DNA of 64,000 nt. Origin: Debaryomyces hansenii CBS767 (taxonomy: Eukaryota; Ascomycota; Pichiomycetes; Serinales; Debaryomycetaceae). Positions within the stretch are counted from its first letter, which is position 1. Each line of letters opens with the position of its first letter. The notes beneath the pieces are model-generated. The model did not search any database, had not been told where the DNA came from, and saw nothing but the letters and a program-made list of their open reading frames with translations. The DNA lies in assembly GCF_000006445.2 (NCBI RefSeq), contig NC_006048.2, positions 1,054,001-1,118,000 on the forward strand, written 5' to 3'. Position numbers and translations under genes: made by a program. Positions 39,636 to 48,868 of this stretch are shown here, in pieces.

Positions 39636-41222
39636 ATGATAAGAACATATCCGATTATTGAAGACAACATGACCGCTATATGGTACTATGTACCGGTATG
39701 TATTAGATTTATATCAGAGGGAGATATAAATGCACTTACGGGTGTTAATTTAGTTCTTAGGAATGCGGATGGACAGATATTATATGAGTCAACCATCTCG
39801 CTCAGTCATATTCCCCCACATAGTTTGAAAGATTACCAGCTATATGTAACTTCGAGCTCCCTTTGTGAAGGGGACGATGTGAATTGGCATACTTGTATTC
39901 CAAGCTTTGACATTCCGTTAATGGAGAGACGAGTCGATAATTTATATAAATATTTGAACTTTTTCAAGGAAAATGGGTTCAAGATAATTCCGAATGATAC
40001 GGTTCCCAGAAATACCCTTATGGATCTAAATATATTGGGACTTGAGCTTAAAACTGGGTCCTTGAGCAAATTGATAGGCCCAGAAGCATATAAAGTGATT
40101 GAATTTGCAAATGCGGAGGCATCTGACTCAATCACTATCCGCTCTTGTCCGTTCAGCTTTACGAATCCGTTGTTATTTAGTGATTTTCTTTCGGTAGGGG
40201 GAGTCAATCTCAAGACAACTAAAGATAATGAGACATTGGGCTATTTATCCGATATTAAATATTTGGAAAACATGGCAGGAGGGATTGTCACCAAATCCGA
40301 CATGACAGGTTCTATAGGGTTAGTGTTGGGCAATTTACGCAAGTACAATGGGGATGGGGACTTGATATTTATATTATCGTGGGAAATTATTTGGAAGTTA
40401 ATCATGAAGCGGTTCCCCAATTTAAGTATGAGACCTTCAATGAAATCGTCTAACGGAGTAGACAGAATCTGCTCAGTTTTACCTGTAGTTGTTAGCAAAA
40501 ACAATAGTCTGTTCTGGGGATCATGTGTGTATTATAATCATACCACGCTAGTGACAAACAACCATGTAATTAAGCAATATATTGATAGACCCGTGCTGGT
40601 TGATTGCAAAATATTTTTAACTAGGGATCAAACAATCAAGTTAACGAACGAAGACGTTGTTATTACCCCGTATGAACAGTTAGATTTGTCATTTATCAAG
40701 CTTTCTTTTGCAAATCAAAAAAGGCTTATGGATATTGACAATATAGCTCCTATTGAATATGATTACTTTTATCTGACCGGGGAACCTGTCAGTACAATCG
40801 GCTTTGGGTTGTACTTCAACAATCTCTACGTGGAGCCATTAGAATCTACTGGTAATATATCTGCCAAACACTCGCTTCCTTTGTATAAAGGCGATAATGC
40901 TACATTGCCTTGTATTATTGTGACGTCGGCTTCATGTTGGAACGGTTCTTCTGGGGGCGGGTTATTTAAGCAGTCTTCAAATAAATTAGTGGGTTTGATT
41001 TGCTCCAATGCGCAAGTTATTCTACCTGCTTTTGGTGAAGAGGAAGATGAGAATACGGAGAAGCTATCGAAAACAGTGTTATGTATTCCAATTGAAGTGA
41101 TAAATAGTTGCTACGAGAATTTGCATACTACAGACAAGTCGGAGTTGAATGATAGAATAGGCCATACCTGGAATTTGATTCCATATCATAACGATATAAT
41201 CGTTAGCAAGCCGAAGTTATAA
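39636..41222 (+). CDS. Trypsin-fold serine peptidase, DEG15/TYSND1-like, PTS1-like C-terminus
   Basis: 528 residues. The C-terminal half has a trypsin-fold triad: His310 (VTNNHV), Asp350 (EQLDLSFIKL) and Ser439 in WNGSSGGGLF, with the oxyanion Gly437 before it. The layout (long N-terminal part without clear domain, then a protease half ending about 20 residues past LCIPIEVI) matches the peroxisomal leader-peptide processing peptidases DEG15/TYSND1, which cut PTS2 presequences. The last three residues are PKL, a non-canonical PTS1 known to work in some plants. There is no signal peptide, no PDZ domain, so it is not an Nma111/HtrA orthologue. S. cerevisiae lacks a TYSND1. Start at ATG 39636; the nearby ATGs at 39622 and 39631 run into TGA. 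Confidence 0.72.
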   Translation: MIRTYPIIEDNMTAIWYYVPVCIRFISEGDINALTGVNLVLRNADGQILYESTISLSHIPPHSLKDYQLYVTSSSLCEGDDVNWHTCIPSFDIPLMERRVDNLYKYLNFFKENGFKIIPNDTVPRNTLMDLNILGLELKTGSLSKLIGPEAYKVIEFANAEASDSITIRSCPFSFTNPLLFSDFLSVGGVNLKTTKDNETLGYLSDIKYLENMAGGIVTKSDMTGSIGLVLGNLRKYNGDGDLIFILSWEIIWKLIMKRFPNLSMRPSMKSSNGVDRICSVLPVVVSKNNSLFWGSCVYYNHTTLVTNNHVIKQYIDRPVLVDCKIFLTRDQTIKLTNEDVVITPYEQLDLSFIKLSFANQKRLMDIDNIAPIEYDYFYLTGEPVSTIGFGLYFNNLYVEPLESTGNISAKHSLPLYKGDNATLPCIIVTSASCWNGSSGGGLFKQSSNKLVGLICSNAQVILPAFGEEEDENTEKLSKTVLCIPIEVINSCYENLHTTDKSELNDRIGHTWNLIPYHNDIIVSKPKL

Positions 41223-41339
41223 CTCTCATATACTAGTAAAGTATTCCACAATAAATATACGTTAAACTATTTCACAAAATAAATATATGTACAAAAATGA
41301 TATAATACAACATTTAATATACAATCATGAATAAAAGAA

Positions 41340-42560
41340 TCAGCCTTGATTCGTAGCCGCATTGACAACCGCCATTGCATTTGCATTATTTGCCTTTTGT
41401 TCCACTGCCTGGGCCAAGGAATTGACCACATTAGCCTCATTGACAGAAGGTATGGAAGGGTCGGCGTCATTATTTTCTGTGTTGGCGGGCCCAGTACCGT
41501 TTGCGTCAAACCGGCTTACTTCTAGTAAGGACGAGTACAAACCAGTTAATTCCAATAATTCAGTTACTGAATCTGATCTTAAATCATAAATAAGTTGTTG
41601 GAAGGAATGCGATTTAATTACATTTATAGATAACTTGTTCTCAGTTAAGAATTTCATTAAGTGCTTGTGGAACTTCATTGATGAATAGGGCGAATTATCA
41701 AAATCCGCAGACAAAAATCTCCGGTTGGAATTCATACCGAAAGAAGACAACGAAGAGTCAATGTTGTTCACGTTACTGCGAGGCTTATACTTATTATTAT
41801 ACCTTGCCTTCTTCTTGGGATCCATTTCGTCAGCGTCGTCCGAAAGCTGTGGATTCACATTGGGAACATGCGAGTTGTTAGATGCTTGTGTCTGATGTAC
41901 TTGTTGTGCTTGTTGGAAATTTGAAGGATAGTTCAAGGGCATTCCGTTGGGTGCGTACGTTATACCGTTCCCGTCAATAGGAATTGGCCTTGAGTTATTT
42001 ATCGAATCTTTCGTCAACTTGTGTGTCTTCAAGTGCTCACTGAGCTTCTTTGGTGACCCTTTATCTGACGCCAATCTAGTAATAATCTTTCCACAGTAGT
42101 CACAGGCTGCTATATTAGGGTCTTGTGAGTCCTGAATAAACCACGACCAAACCCACGACTTCTTCTTTGCACCAAATTTTTGGCCCGGCCTGTTTTTACG
42201 TTCCTTTCTGATCACTGCCTGGCCCTGTTTTTCATCCATTGCTGTTTGTCCATGTTGTGGGGGAACAGACCCCAGACCGCTTTGCAGTTTGTGTAAATGC
42301 TGAAGTGAATGTTGGGGACGCTGATGGTGTGGATGATGTTGCTGTTGTTGTTGATGCTGCTGTTGCTGTTGCTGTTGTGCCACTGCCACTGCCACTGCCG
42401 CTGCTGACGCTGTATCTCCCTGATGACCCTGGGGGTTCTGGAGGTGAGACAATTGTTGTTGTTGAAGATTGCTCATCCCTGATAAGCTTCTTTGGGGGAA
42501 GGGTGATTGGTTATATGATGGAAACGCCAACGGGTTATTATTATTACCAAAATAGCTCAT
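41340..42560 (-). CDS. BED zinc-finger protein of hAT-transposase type (domesticated)
   Basis: 406 residues. The N-terminus is Gln/His-rich with homopolymers ([22 protein letters not shown]). A BED zinc finger lies at about 135-185: aromatic SWVWSWF, CDYCGK ligands, then HLKTHKL with His-x3-His. A C-terminal helical patch (KFHKHLMKFLTENKLSINVI + KSHSFQQLIYDL) looks like the start of the hAT transposase core seen in ZBED proteins, but the RNase H catalytic part and dimerisation domain are absent, so this is a DNA-binding remnant now acting as a regulator rather than a transposase. The tail is Ala/Asn-rich. No terminal repeats flank it, and codon usage resembles its neighbours. Named orthologue unknown. 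Confidence 0.75.
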   Translation of the reverse strand: MSYFGNNNNPLAFPSYNQSPFPQRSLSGMSNLQQQQLSHLQNPQGHQGDTASAAAVAVAVAQQQQQQQHQQQQQHHPHHQRPQHSLQHLHKLQSGLGSVPPQHGQTAMDEKQGQAVIRKERKNRPGQKFGAKKKSWVWSWFIQDSQDPNIAACDYCGKIITRLASDKGSPKKLSEHLKTHKLTKDSINNSRPIPIDGNGITYAPNGMPLNYPSNFQQAQQVHQTQASNNSHVPNVNPQLSDDADEMDPKKKARYNNKYKPRSNVNNIDSSLSSFGMNSNRRFLSADFDNSPYSSMKFHKHLMKFLTENKLSINVIKSHSFQQLIYDLRSDSVTELLELTGLYSSLLEVSRFDANGTGPANTENNDADPSIPSVNEANVVNSLAQAVEQKANNANAMAVVNAATNQG

Positions 42561-43713
42561 ATTGTAGTTTATATCGACTAAAACCTATGATTTACTAGAT
42601 CATCATAGTGAAAGAAAACAAATAAAGGATGTTTTTCCCGGAATCATCAGTCTTAGAGCTTCCGGATCGCGAGAAAAATTGAATGACGGTCGGTGGCCGG
42701 TATGCCGGTTTGGTTTATTCTACTCTTATACCGTGTAGATGAAGACAAGACGTCCGCTTATAGCAAAGAAAATCATATGGGGTTGTAATTGGATTCATAT
42801 AGAGATGTAGAATATACTTTCAGAGCAATCTGGGTGGAATTTGGGAGATAAATATGGGTCGTAGTGGCCTTGGTTGGGCTAGAGATCGGTCACCGCTCGG
42901 TTGGAATACGACGAAAATCTCCTGCGACAGACTCACCATCAAACCAAAAGTCCGAAACATGGGATTTTATTAAACATATACTACCAATTGCTGGTATGAG
43001 CAGCGATTGGTGTGATTAGGATGTAAGGAAATGAATGGGACATGATGTACGTCAAGCAGCGGGTCGAGACAAAGTGCAATTATCCAGGCGACTTGCTAAA
43101 AATTAGTGCACATCCTTGGCTCCAAAAAATAGCAACACCGCTCCCGCAACCATGAAGTCATCACCGTGGAAACACGTAGTGTTTGTGACTTCATATGCTT
43201 GGTTATGTTGGTCCCGATGGTCTTAGATAATGGCAAAGAGCCTTCTGTCGATGAAGGGGAATAAGCCAGCAACCACGCGCGCATAACCAAGAATTCGTTA
43301 GTTTTCGCAGCCAGCACCGTAGCCTAGTTTGGAATGCTTGCAACCAGAAAGAGTAGTTGAGCAAGCACCGATGAGTTTAACGACCCGTTTAGTTTGGCGA
43401 AAGTCAATTTAGAGTCAAATGAACCTTTTGGCCAGCCATGTGTCAAATCTGTGTTCGAAGTACATCGATATATTTATAACGCGGCTGTTTTCTCACTGAA
43501 ATTAGGCTTTTTAAAGTAAACCTTGTTACAAACTACCACCAAAACTTAATTGATACCACTCAAGTCAAGAATCTACTAACTAAGTATCCCTAGTGTCAAC
43601 TACTCTCACTCTCTTTATCCAACTATAGTCATTCTCTTATACTATTTTTTAACTACAGTCATTCCTTTACACAACATCTCTAAATTTGCTATTATTATCA
43701 GAAAAACGAAAAA
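42561..43713. other. Long intergenic region upstream of the secreted protein gene
   Basis: 1.15 kb, promoter of the BED gene on one side and of a secreted protein gene on the other. It contains an interrupted hairpin at 43153-43193. The last ~200 bases have repeats of the type ACTACAGTCATTC-TTACAC (ACTATAGTCATTCTC at about 43621 and ACTACAGTCATTCCT at about 43651). A minus-strand frame (43096-43317) is a chance ORF. Confidence 0.5.
43153..43193. repeat. Interrupted hairpin TGAAGTCA...AAACAC-GTA-GTGTTT...TGACTTCA
   Basis: Outer arms 43153-43160 and 43186-43193 are perfectly complementary (8 bases). Inner arms 43170-43175 and 43179-43184 pair perfectly around a 3-base loop. The left side has a 9-base bulge. 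Could be a regulatory site or hairpin; no family recognised. Confidence 0.5.
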
Positions 43714-44364
43714 ATGAAGCTTACTACAATTTATTCCTTAGCCTTCGGTTTATTATCGGCTCAAACACTTGCTGCTCCTGCTAAAGATAACGAAAAGCGT
43801 GATGATGATAAGGTTGTGATTCACCTTACATCTACTGTGCAGAATACCCAGACCAATACTCACATTGTTGAAGGTACCATGTCTACACAAACGAATATGA
43901 TTGTGAATACTGCTACCGAAACCTATACCCGCTACACTGCTACAGTTACTTCAACTGTGTTCGGTACGCCGCACACATACACCACGGTCGCCAACACGCC
44001 TATTCAGAACAAGGAAGTTGCTCCAAACACCAGTGAACCTCAAGATAGCGGTACCACCGAGACTGCTGCTCCAGAAAATAACGATGCCACCGAGACTGCA
44101 GCTCCAGAAAATACCGATGCTACTCAAACTACCTCCACAGAAATAGTCACCGACTCCCCAAGCTCATCTGCGGATGTAAATGCGCCAGCAATCACTCCTC
44201 AAAGTGCTACATCGTCCGATTCATGGATAATAGAAAATGTTTCCACCGTGACATCTAACAGTGTTTGTGTGGTAAACTACGACTACTATTATGCCGAAGA
44301 AGAAGATGACTCCGAGACCGTTACGTCGACGTCGACCATATATACCACGGTTACCCAAAACTGA
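43714..44364 (+). CDS. Secreted Ser/Thr-rich cell-wall-type protein
   Basis: 216 residues. Signal peptide at 1-20 (KLTTIYSLAFGLLSAQTLAA, cleavage after AAA/AP), followed by a Kex2-type KR site near residue 29. The mature part is Thr/Ser-rich and acidic, suited to O-mannosylation, with a direct repeat (TETAAPENNDA / TETAAPENTDA). A pattern of TVTST ... TYTTV and ENVSTVTSNSVCVVNYDYYY near the C-terminus ends it; no GPI signal is present. A single Cys in the mature part. It is probably a cell-wall or secreted glycoprotein; I cannot name a family. Its 5' region is long, which suits regulated expression. Confidence 0.7.
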   Translation: MKLTTIYSLAFGLLSAQTLAAPAKDNEKRDDDKVVIHLTSTVQNTQTNTHIVEGTMSTQTNMIVNTATETYTRYTATVTSTVFGTPHTYTTVANTPIQNKEVAPNTSEPQDSGTTETAAPENNDATETAAPENTDATQTTSTEIVTDSPSSSADVNAPAITPQSATSSDSWIIENVSTVTSNSVCVVNYDYYYAEEEDDSETVTSTSTIYTTVTQN

Positions 44365-45069
44365 GCCAGTCGCAAGCTGAACCAGTCTGGCGGTTTCTCG
44401 TCGTGTACATTAGTCTGCAAGACGGTGTTGGTATAGACTCTGGGCTAACATTCGTTTTTTTAATTCTTCTTTTTTCCACCAGGGTACAGTCACTAGACTC
44501 TTGATCTTTAAATTCTTTCGACCTCTATTTATTTCGGTTAATATATTATTATGTGTTTATTCAACCTGTAACATCATTTCTAGCGCGGGGAATTATCTTC
44601 AAATTATCCAGGCCTTATTCATGGTTTGTGTCTACCAACTAGTATGTGCTTTTTTTGTACCTAGCAGCAGGTACTCCTGGCACATCTTATTCTACTGCTT
44701 GCGAAATACTCTACAATTGCATCATATACCGAAAGACTCCGTTTCTCCTAGTTACACCTAAGCATCCATACTAGACATCCACTCTAAGCACCCGTCAACG
44801 GTTCAGTCCCTCCATACCAACCATATTATCCATCCATAGTAGGGCTTATAGCCCTCATCATCACATGACTGCAACCAGAAAACCGATTTTGATAAATTTC
44901 AGTTTTGTGTCAATAAGAACTCCGGGTAATACCGAGGGACACAATTCCAAAAAATTTTCAGTCTAGACACCTACCATAGTCTGACAATATCGCTTTACTA
45001 GAAGTGAAAAAAAGTTTGATTTTTAACTTTTATATAGTACTTAATCACATTACCTATAAATAAGACATA
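44365..45069. other. Intergenic: RPL42 promoter
   Basis: 700 bases. It contains the palindrome AGGGCT-TAT-AGCCCT (44841-44855) immediately followed by TCACATGACT (44861-44870), close to the Cbf1 core TCACRTGA; Cbf1 co-occurs with Tbf1 at ribosomal-protein promoters in this clade. About 200 bases upstream of the RPL42 ATG. The ORF at 44501-44761 (+) looks like a chance frame. Confidence 0.5.
44841..44870. promoter_or_regulatory. Palindrome AGGGCT-TAT-AGCCCT plus Cbf1-like TCACATGA
   Basis: Perfect 6-base arms around TAT, followed after six bases by TCACATGA. Position about 200 bases upstream of a ribosomal-protein gene. The Cbf1 reading is an inference from clade knowledge. Confidence 0.4.
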
Positions 45070-45749
45070 ATGGGTATGTTACAAGCAATAAATAAGACTT
45101 CGAAGATGTATCGAGAGACAGAAAAGACCAGTATAAGACGTATGAGATGTCTATGGATAACGAATGAATAAATACCCCCCAGAAAACGATATAAATGACT
45201 AGTCGAAACGTAGCATGAAATTCGACAATGGTTGATAGAAGAAGTGGACACTGATATCAAAGGAATAGAAATTTGAGGTTAGCAGAGAGAATAAGATAGA
45301 TTATTTATATTACGTTGGGTGGAGAATGGAGGATTATTGAAGAAGGACAGTCTCGTACGGTTGTACTGACATATGTTATTTTTGATACACAGAAGCAGCA
45401 CATATGGATGCAGAATACTAACATCATTATAGTTAACGTTCCAAAGACTAGAAGGACTTACTGTAAGGGTAAGGAATGTCGTAAGCATACTCAACACAAG
45501 GTTACCCAATACAAGGCCGGTAAAGCCTCTTTATTCGCTCAAGGTAAGAGAAGATATGACCGTAAGCAAAAGGGTTACGGTGGTCAAACCAAGCCAGTTT
45601 TCCACAAAAAGGCTAAGACTACCAAGAAGGTTGTTTTAAGATTGGAATGTGTCGTCTGTAAGACCAAGGCTCAATTATCTTTAAAGAGATGTAAGCACTT
45701 CGAATTAGGTGGTGACAAGAAGCAAAAGGGTCAAGCTTTACAATTTTAA
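45070..45749 (+). CDS. RPL42: 60S ribosomal protein L42 (eL42), spliced
   Basis: Component of the large subunit E site. Exon 1 is only ATGG (45070-45073), followed by GTATGT (45074-45079). The intron ends at TATAG (45432), with TACTAAC at 45416-45422. Exon 2 runs 45433-45749. Splicing gives [15 protein letters not shown]..., 106 residues, the exact S. cerevisiae length. The Cys pairs CKGKEC and CVVCK are the zinc-binding residues. Residue 56 is Pro (codon CCA 45594-45596), the allele associated with cycloheximide sensitivity; Gln at this position gives resistance in several yeasts. A continuous-frame model starting near 45315 is false: those residues are intron. Confidence 0.95.
45074..45432 (+). 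other. RPL42 intron
   Basis: 359-base intron in phase 1 after the fourth base of the CDS. GTATGT donor, TACTAAC branch, TAG acceptor 10 bases after. No snoRNA boxes recognised. Confidence 0.93.
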
Positions 45750-46066
45750 GTCTATTGAATACTTTGCTACATTATTACACAAGTATATGTTTAAATATTG
45801 TTTTATAGGTTTAATTTTGATTTTTCAATAGCCAAATTGGGGTTTTCAACTTTTTGTTAATAAACTTTACAGAAAATTAATCGCTTTATGTATGATTGTA
45901 ATATAAATCATTTGGGGTTCATTTTGGGTCTCGATTTGCTTCGTAGTCGTTAACCACTATATGAGGCCAAGCTTAATCAAAACACCGTCGCGATCGAAAT
46001 CCATATAGGAGTATTTATTTTTTTCTTTCAAGCTTTACACCTTCCGCCACATTTTATCCAAGTCTT

Positions 46067-46104
<38 letters not shown>

Positions 46105-46337
46105 ACTGATCTACAACACACCTGGTTTTAGTAAGATATTGACGAAGCAACTGAGTGGCTTACTATTGAAAGAAATATATATCGGAATTTTTTTTTTGGG
46201 TCCTATTGTTTGGATTTTGATTCGAGTCGCCCTAAATCATAAGCATTTGTTTTGATAGGCGTATTAGACTTTTTATTTGAATTAAAGCTTCCGTATAACG
46301 GTAGATTATTTTTATACAGATTGGTGGATATTGAAAG
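45750..46337. other. Intergenic: RPL42 3' end and CBK1 promoter with TA repeat
   Basis: About 590 bases including a (TA)15 run at 46071-46100 roughly 240 bases before the CBK1 ATG. A minus-strand frame (46203-46424) is a shadow. No other gene. Confidence 0.55.
46071..46100. repeat. (TA)15 microsatellite
   Basis: Uninterrupted TA dinucleotides in the CBK1 upstream region. Likely length-polymorphic. Confidence 0.9.
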
Positions 46338-48488
46338 ATGAATTACGATTACTTGACTGATGAGCAGAAACAACAGCTTTACTTTCATCAAATGCAGGCT
46401 GAACAGCAACAACATCAACAACAACTACATTATAAACAACAACAGCATATACAACAACAGCAGCAACATCAACAAAATCAACAAAATCAACAACAACAAC
46501 CTCAGCCCCCTAGACAGCCATTCTCTACCTTTTTACAAAACAACGGATCGAATTCAGATTTACCTCAAATGGGGACATTCCAACAAGATTTGCAGAGACA
46601 GAACATTCCAAACCTCAGGTTTTCTCAACAAAACCAACCAAGCGATTTAGGACAGGAATTTCAGGATGATGATAGCTTTATGGATGAAGATCTCACCGAG
46701 ATTCATGAACAGCCTCCAATGCAAGAATTAAATTCATCACCAATGACACATCCACATTCATTTCAACAAAATTTCCAAACGCCAACTAAAAATGACGATG
46801 CTAATTTAAGGAATCAGCAATTTCAATCAGTTGATTCTGAAAGATCATTGGATTTCAAACCACCCGTAACCTTCACCAAGCTCAACAACAACAGTAATGC
46901 AGACCTTTCGAGTCCTACCGAAAGCTCATTCTTAAAGTCGAATTTGAATTTGCCCAATTCCAATATCCCCCCAGCCGGTGCATCCAATGATCCAAATGCT
47001 CAAAAGTCTAATTACATATATTTTAACCGTCAACCAAACTCATTAAATAAGATAGCACAGGACAAGGCTTCTTCGATAAAATTGAAATTAGAAAATTATT
47101 ATCAAATGTCAGTTGCTCATGCAATTGAAAGGAACCAAAGACGATTAGATTTGGAACACAAATTGTTGAATGAAGAAAGTGGATCGTCCGAAGAACGTAA
47201 AAATAGACAGTTACAGAATTTGGGTAAGAAAGAATCCCAATTCTTAAGATTAAGAAGAACAAAGTTATCCTTGGAAGATTTCAACACTGTAAAAGTTATT
47301 GGTAAGGGTGCTTTTGGTGAAGTTAGATTAGTTCAAAAAAGAGATACAGGTAAGATCTACGCTATGAAGACATTATTGAAGTCAGAAATGTATAAGAAAG
47401 ATCAATTGGCACATGTTAAAGCAGAAAGAGACGTGTTGGCAGGATCTGATTCCCCATGGGTGGTTTCTTTATATTACTCATTTCAAGATGCTCAGTATTT
47501 ATACTTGATTATGGAGTTTTTACCAGGGGGGGATTTAATGACCATGTTGATTAGATGGCAAATCTTCACCGAAGACATCACCAGATTCTACATGGCAGAG
47601 TGTGTGTTGGCCATCGAGGCCATTCACAAGTTGGGATTTATTCACAGAGATATCAAACCAGATAACATTTTGATAGATATCCGAGGCCATATCAAGTTGT
47701 CAGATTTTGGGTTGTCGACAGGGTTCCATAAAACACATGATTCAAATTACTACAAAAAGTTGCTTGAAAAGGAGAATCCTCATCACACGAATCCGCAGAA
47801 TGGCAACCTTCAGGCACCATCAATGGCAACCAACAATAGGAATTCCATGATGGTGGATGCCATCCACTTGACCATGTCCAACAGACAACAAATGCAGACC
47901 TGGCGTAAGTCTAGAAGACTCATGGCGTACTCGACAGTGGGTACCCCCGACTACATTGCACCCGAGATATTCGTGCACCAAGGGTACGGCCAGGAATGCG
48001 ATTGGTGGTCGCTTGGGGCAATCATGTTCGAGTGCTTGATCGGATGGCCTCCGTTCTGCTCCGAGACCCCCCATGAAACATACAGAAAGATCCTCAACTG
48101 GCAGGAAACCCTCCAGATCCCAGACGACATCCATTTGTCGCCCGAATCCGAGGACTTGATCCGCAAACTCTTGACAAACGCAGAAAACAGACTAGGTAGA
48201 TACAACGGCGCCGACGAACTCAAACTGCATCCTTTTTTCCGAGGTGTCGACTGGGACACCATCAGAAAAGTCGATGCTCCCTTCATCCCCAAGCTCCGCT
48301 CCATCACCGATACAAGGTTCTTCCCTACAGACGAGCTCGAAAACGTTCCCGACTCCCCTGCCTTGTCCAAAGCAATGGAGCAAAGAGACCAGGTGCTACA
48401 GAACGGCGGAAATGTCAAGGAAGACTTGCCATTTATCGGCTACACTTACTCGAGGTTCGATTACCTTACAAGAAAAAATGCCTTGTAA
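46338..48488 (+). CDS. CBK1: NDR/LATS-family kinase Cbk1
   Basis: Terminal kinase of the RAM pathway, controlling Ace2, Ssd1, polarised growth and cell separation. The N-terminus is Gln-rich (46390-46510). Mob-binding helices precede the kinase (about 235-300: [20 protein letters not shown]). Kinase domain about 311 to 645: [25 protein letters not shown] near 435, SDFGLST, the NDR-type insertion between DFG and APE, and [12 protein letters not shown]. The hydrophobic motif is [13 protein letters not shown] near the end. CTG codon 630 (48225-48227) falls in IK-x-HPFF where S. cerevisiae Cbk1 has Ser, so read as Ser. The 716-residue length fits C. albicans Cbk1. The 3' third of the gene is GC-richer with different codon choice from the 5' part. 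Confidence 0.97.
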   Translation: MNYDYLTDEQKQQLYFHQMQAEQQQHQQQLHYKQQQHIQQQQQHQQNQQNQQQQPQPPRQPFSTFLQNNGSNSDLPQMGTFQQDLQRQNIPNLRFSQQNQPSDLGQEFQDDDSFMDEDLTEIHEQPPMQELNSSPMTHPHSFQQNFQTPTKNDDANLRNQQFQSVDSERSLDFKPPVTFTKLNNNSNADLSSPTESSFLKSNLNLPNSNIPPAGASNDPNAQKSNYIYFNRQPNSLNKIAQDKASSIKLKLENYYQMSVAHAIERNQRRLDLEHKLLNEESGSSEERKNRQLQNLGKKESQFLRLRRTKLSLEDFNTVKVIGKGAFGEVRLVQKRDTGKIYAMKTLLKSEMYKKDQLAHVKAERDVLAGSDSPWVVSLYYSFQDAQYLYLIMEFLPGGDLMTMLIRWQIFTEDITRFYMAECVLAIEAIHKLGFIHRDIKPDNILIDIRGHIKLSDFGLSTGFHKTHDSNYYKKLLEKENPHHTNPQNGNLQAPSMATNNRNSMMVDAIHLTMSNRQQMQTWRKSRRLMAYSTVGTPDYIAPEIFVHQGYGQECDWWSLGAIMFECLIGWPPFCSETPHETYRKILNWQETLQIPDDIHLSPESEDLIRKLLTNAENRLGRYNGADELKLHPFFRGVDWDTIRKVDAPFIPKLRSITDTRFFPTDELENVPDSPALSKAMEQRDQVLQNGGNVKEDLPFIGYTYSRFDYLTRKNAL

Positions 48489-48868
48489 TCCGATCATGCA
48501 TATCGTTTCTCCTGCCGCATATGCCTCTATTTCGACTGCGTTATTTAATTTGTCGTATCGGCTGACCTGCTAACCGTTGCTAATTTTATTTCCGAAATGG
48601 TTCGAAAATGTGATTAATTTACTCGTTTCGGATCTAGGTGTAGTCATCAGGGACTCAGGAAAATGTTTTATTCGTTTTTCAGCCGAATATTCCGGTCACA
48701 TGATTGAGTATGAGTATGACCAGAGAAATTTATAGCATGATCTATATATATCCGATATCACCTAGGTTTTATAGAATATATATATAACACTTTCACGTAT
48801 AATTTCTGATAGAAGCGTTAGAAACGATTCTTATATTGTAATAACTTTCAATTGAGATCTTAGTAAGC
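48489..48868. other. Intergenic: CBK1 3' end and YTP1 promoter
   Basis: 380 bases, AT-rich, with TATATATA stretches at about 48743-48750 and 48777-48786. No gene. Confidence 0.5.

Noticed and set aside
45315..45432. In-frame N-terminal extension of RPL42
   Set aside because: It is intron: the branch point and acceptor are within it and the residues do not match eL42.
46338..46650. Asn-rich alternative frame at the CBK1 start
   Set aside because: Shifted reading of CAA repeats; the Gln-rich frame continues into the kinase.
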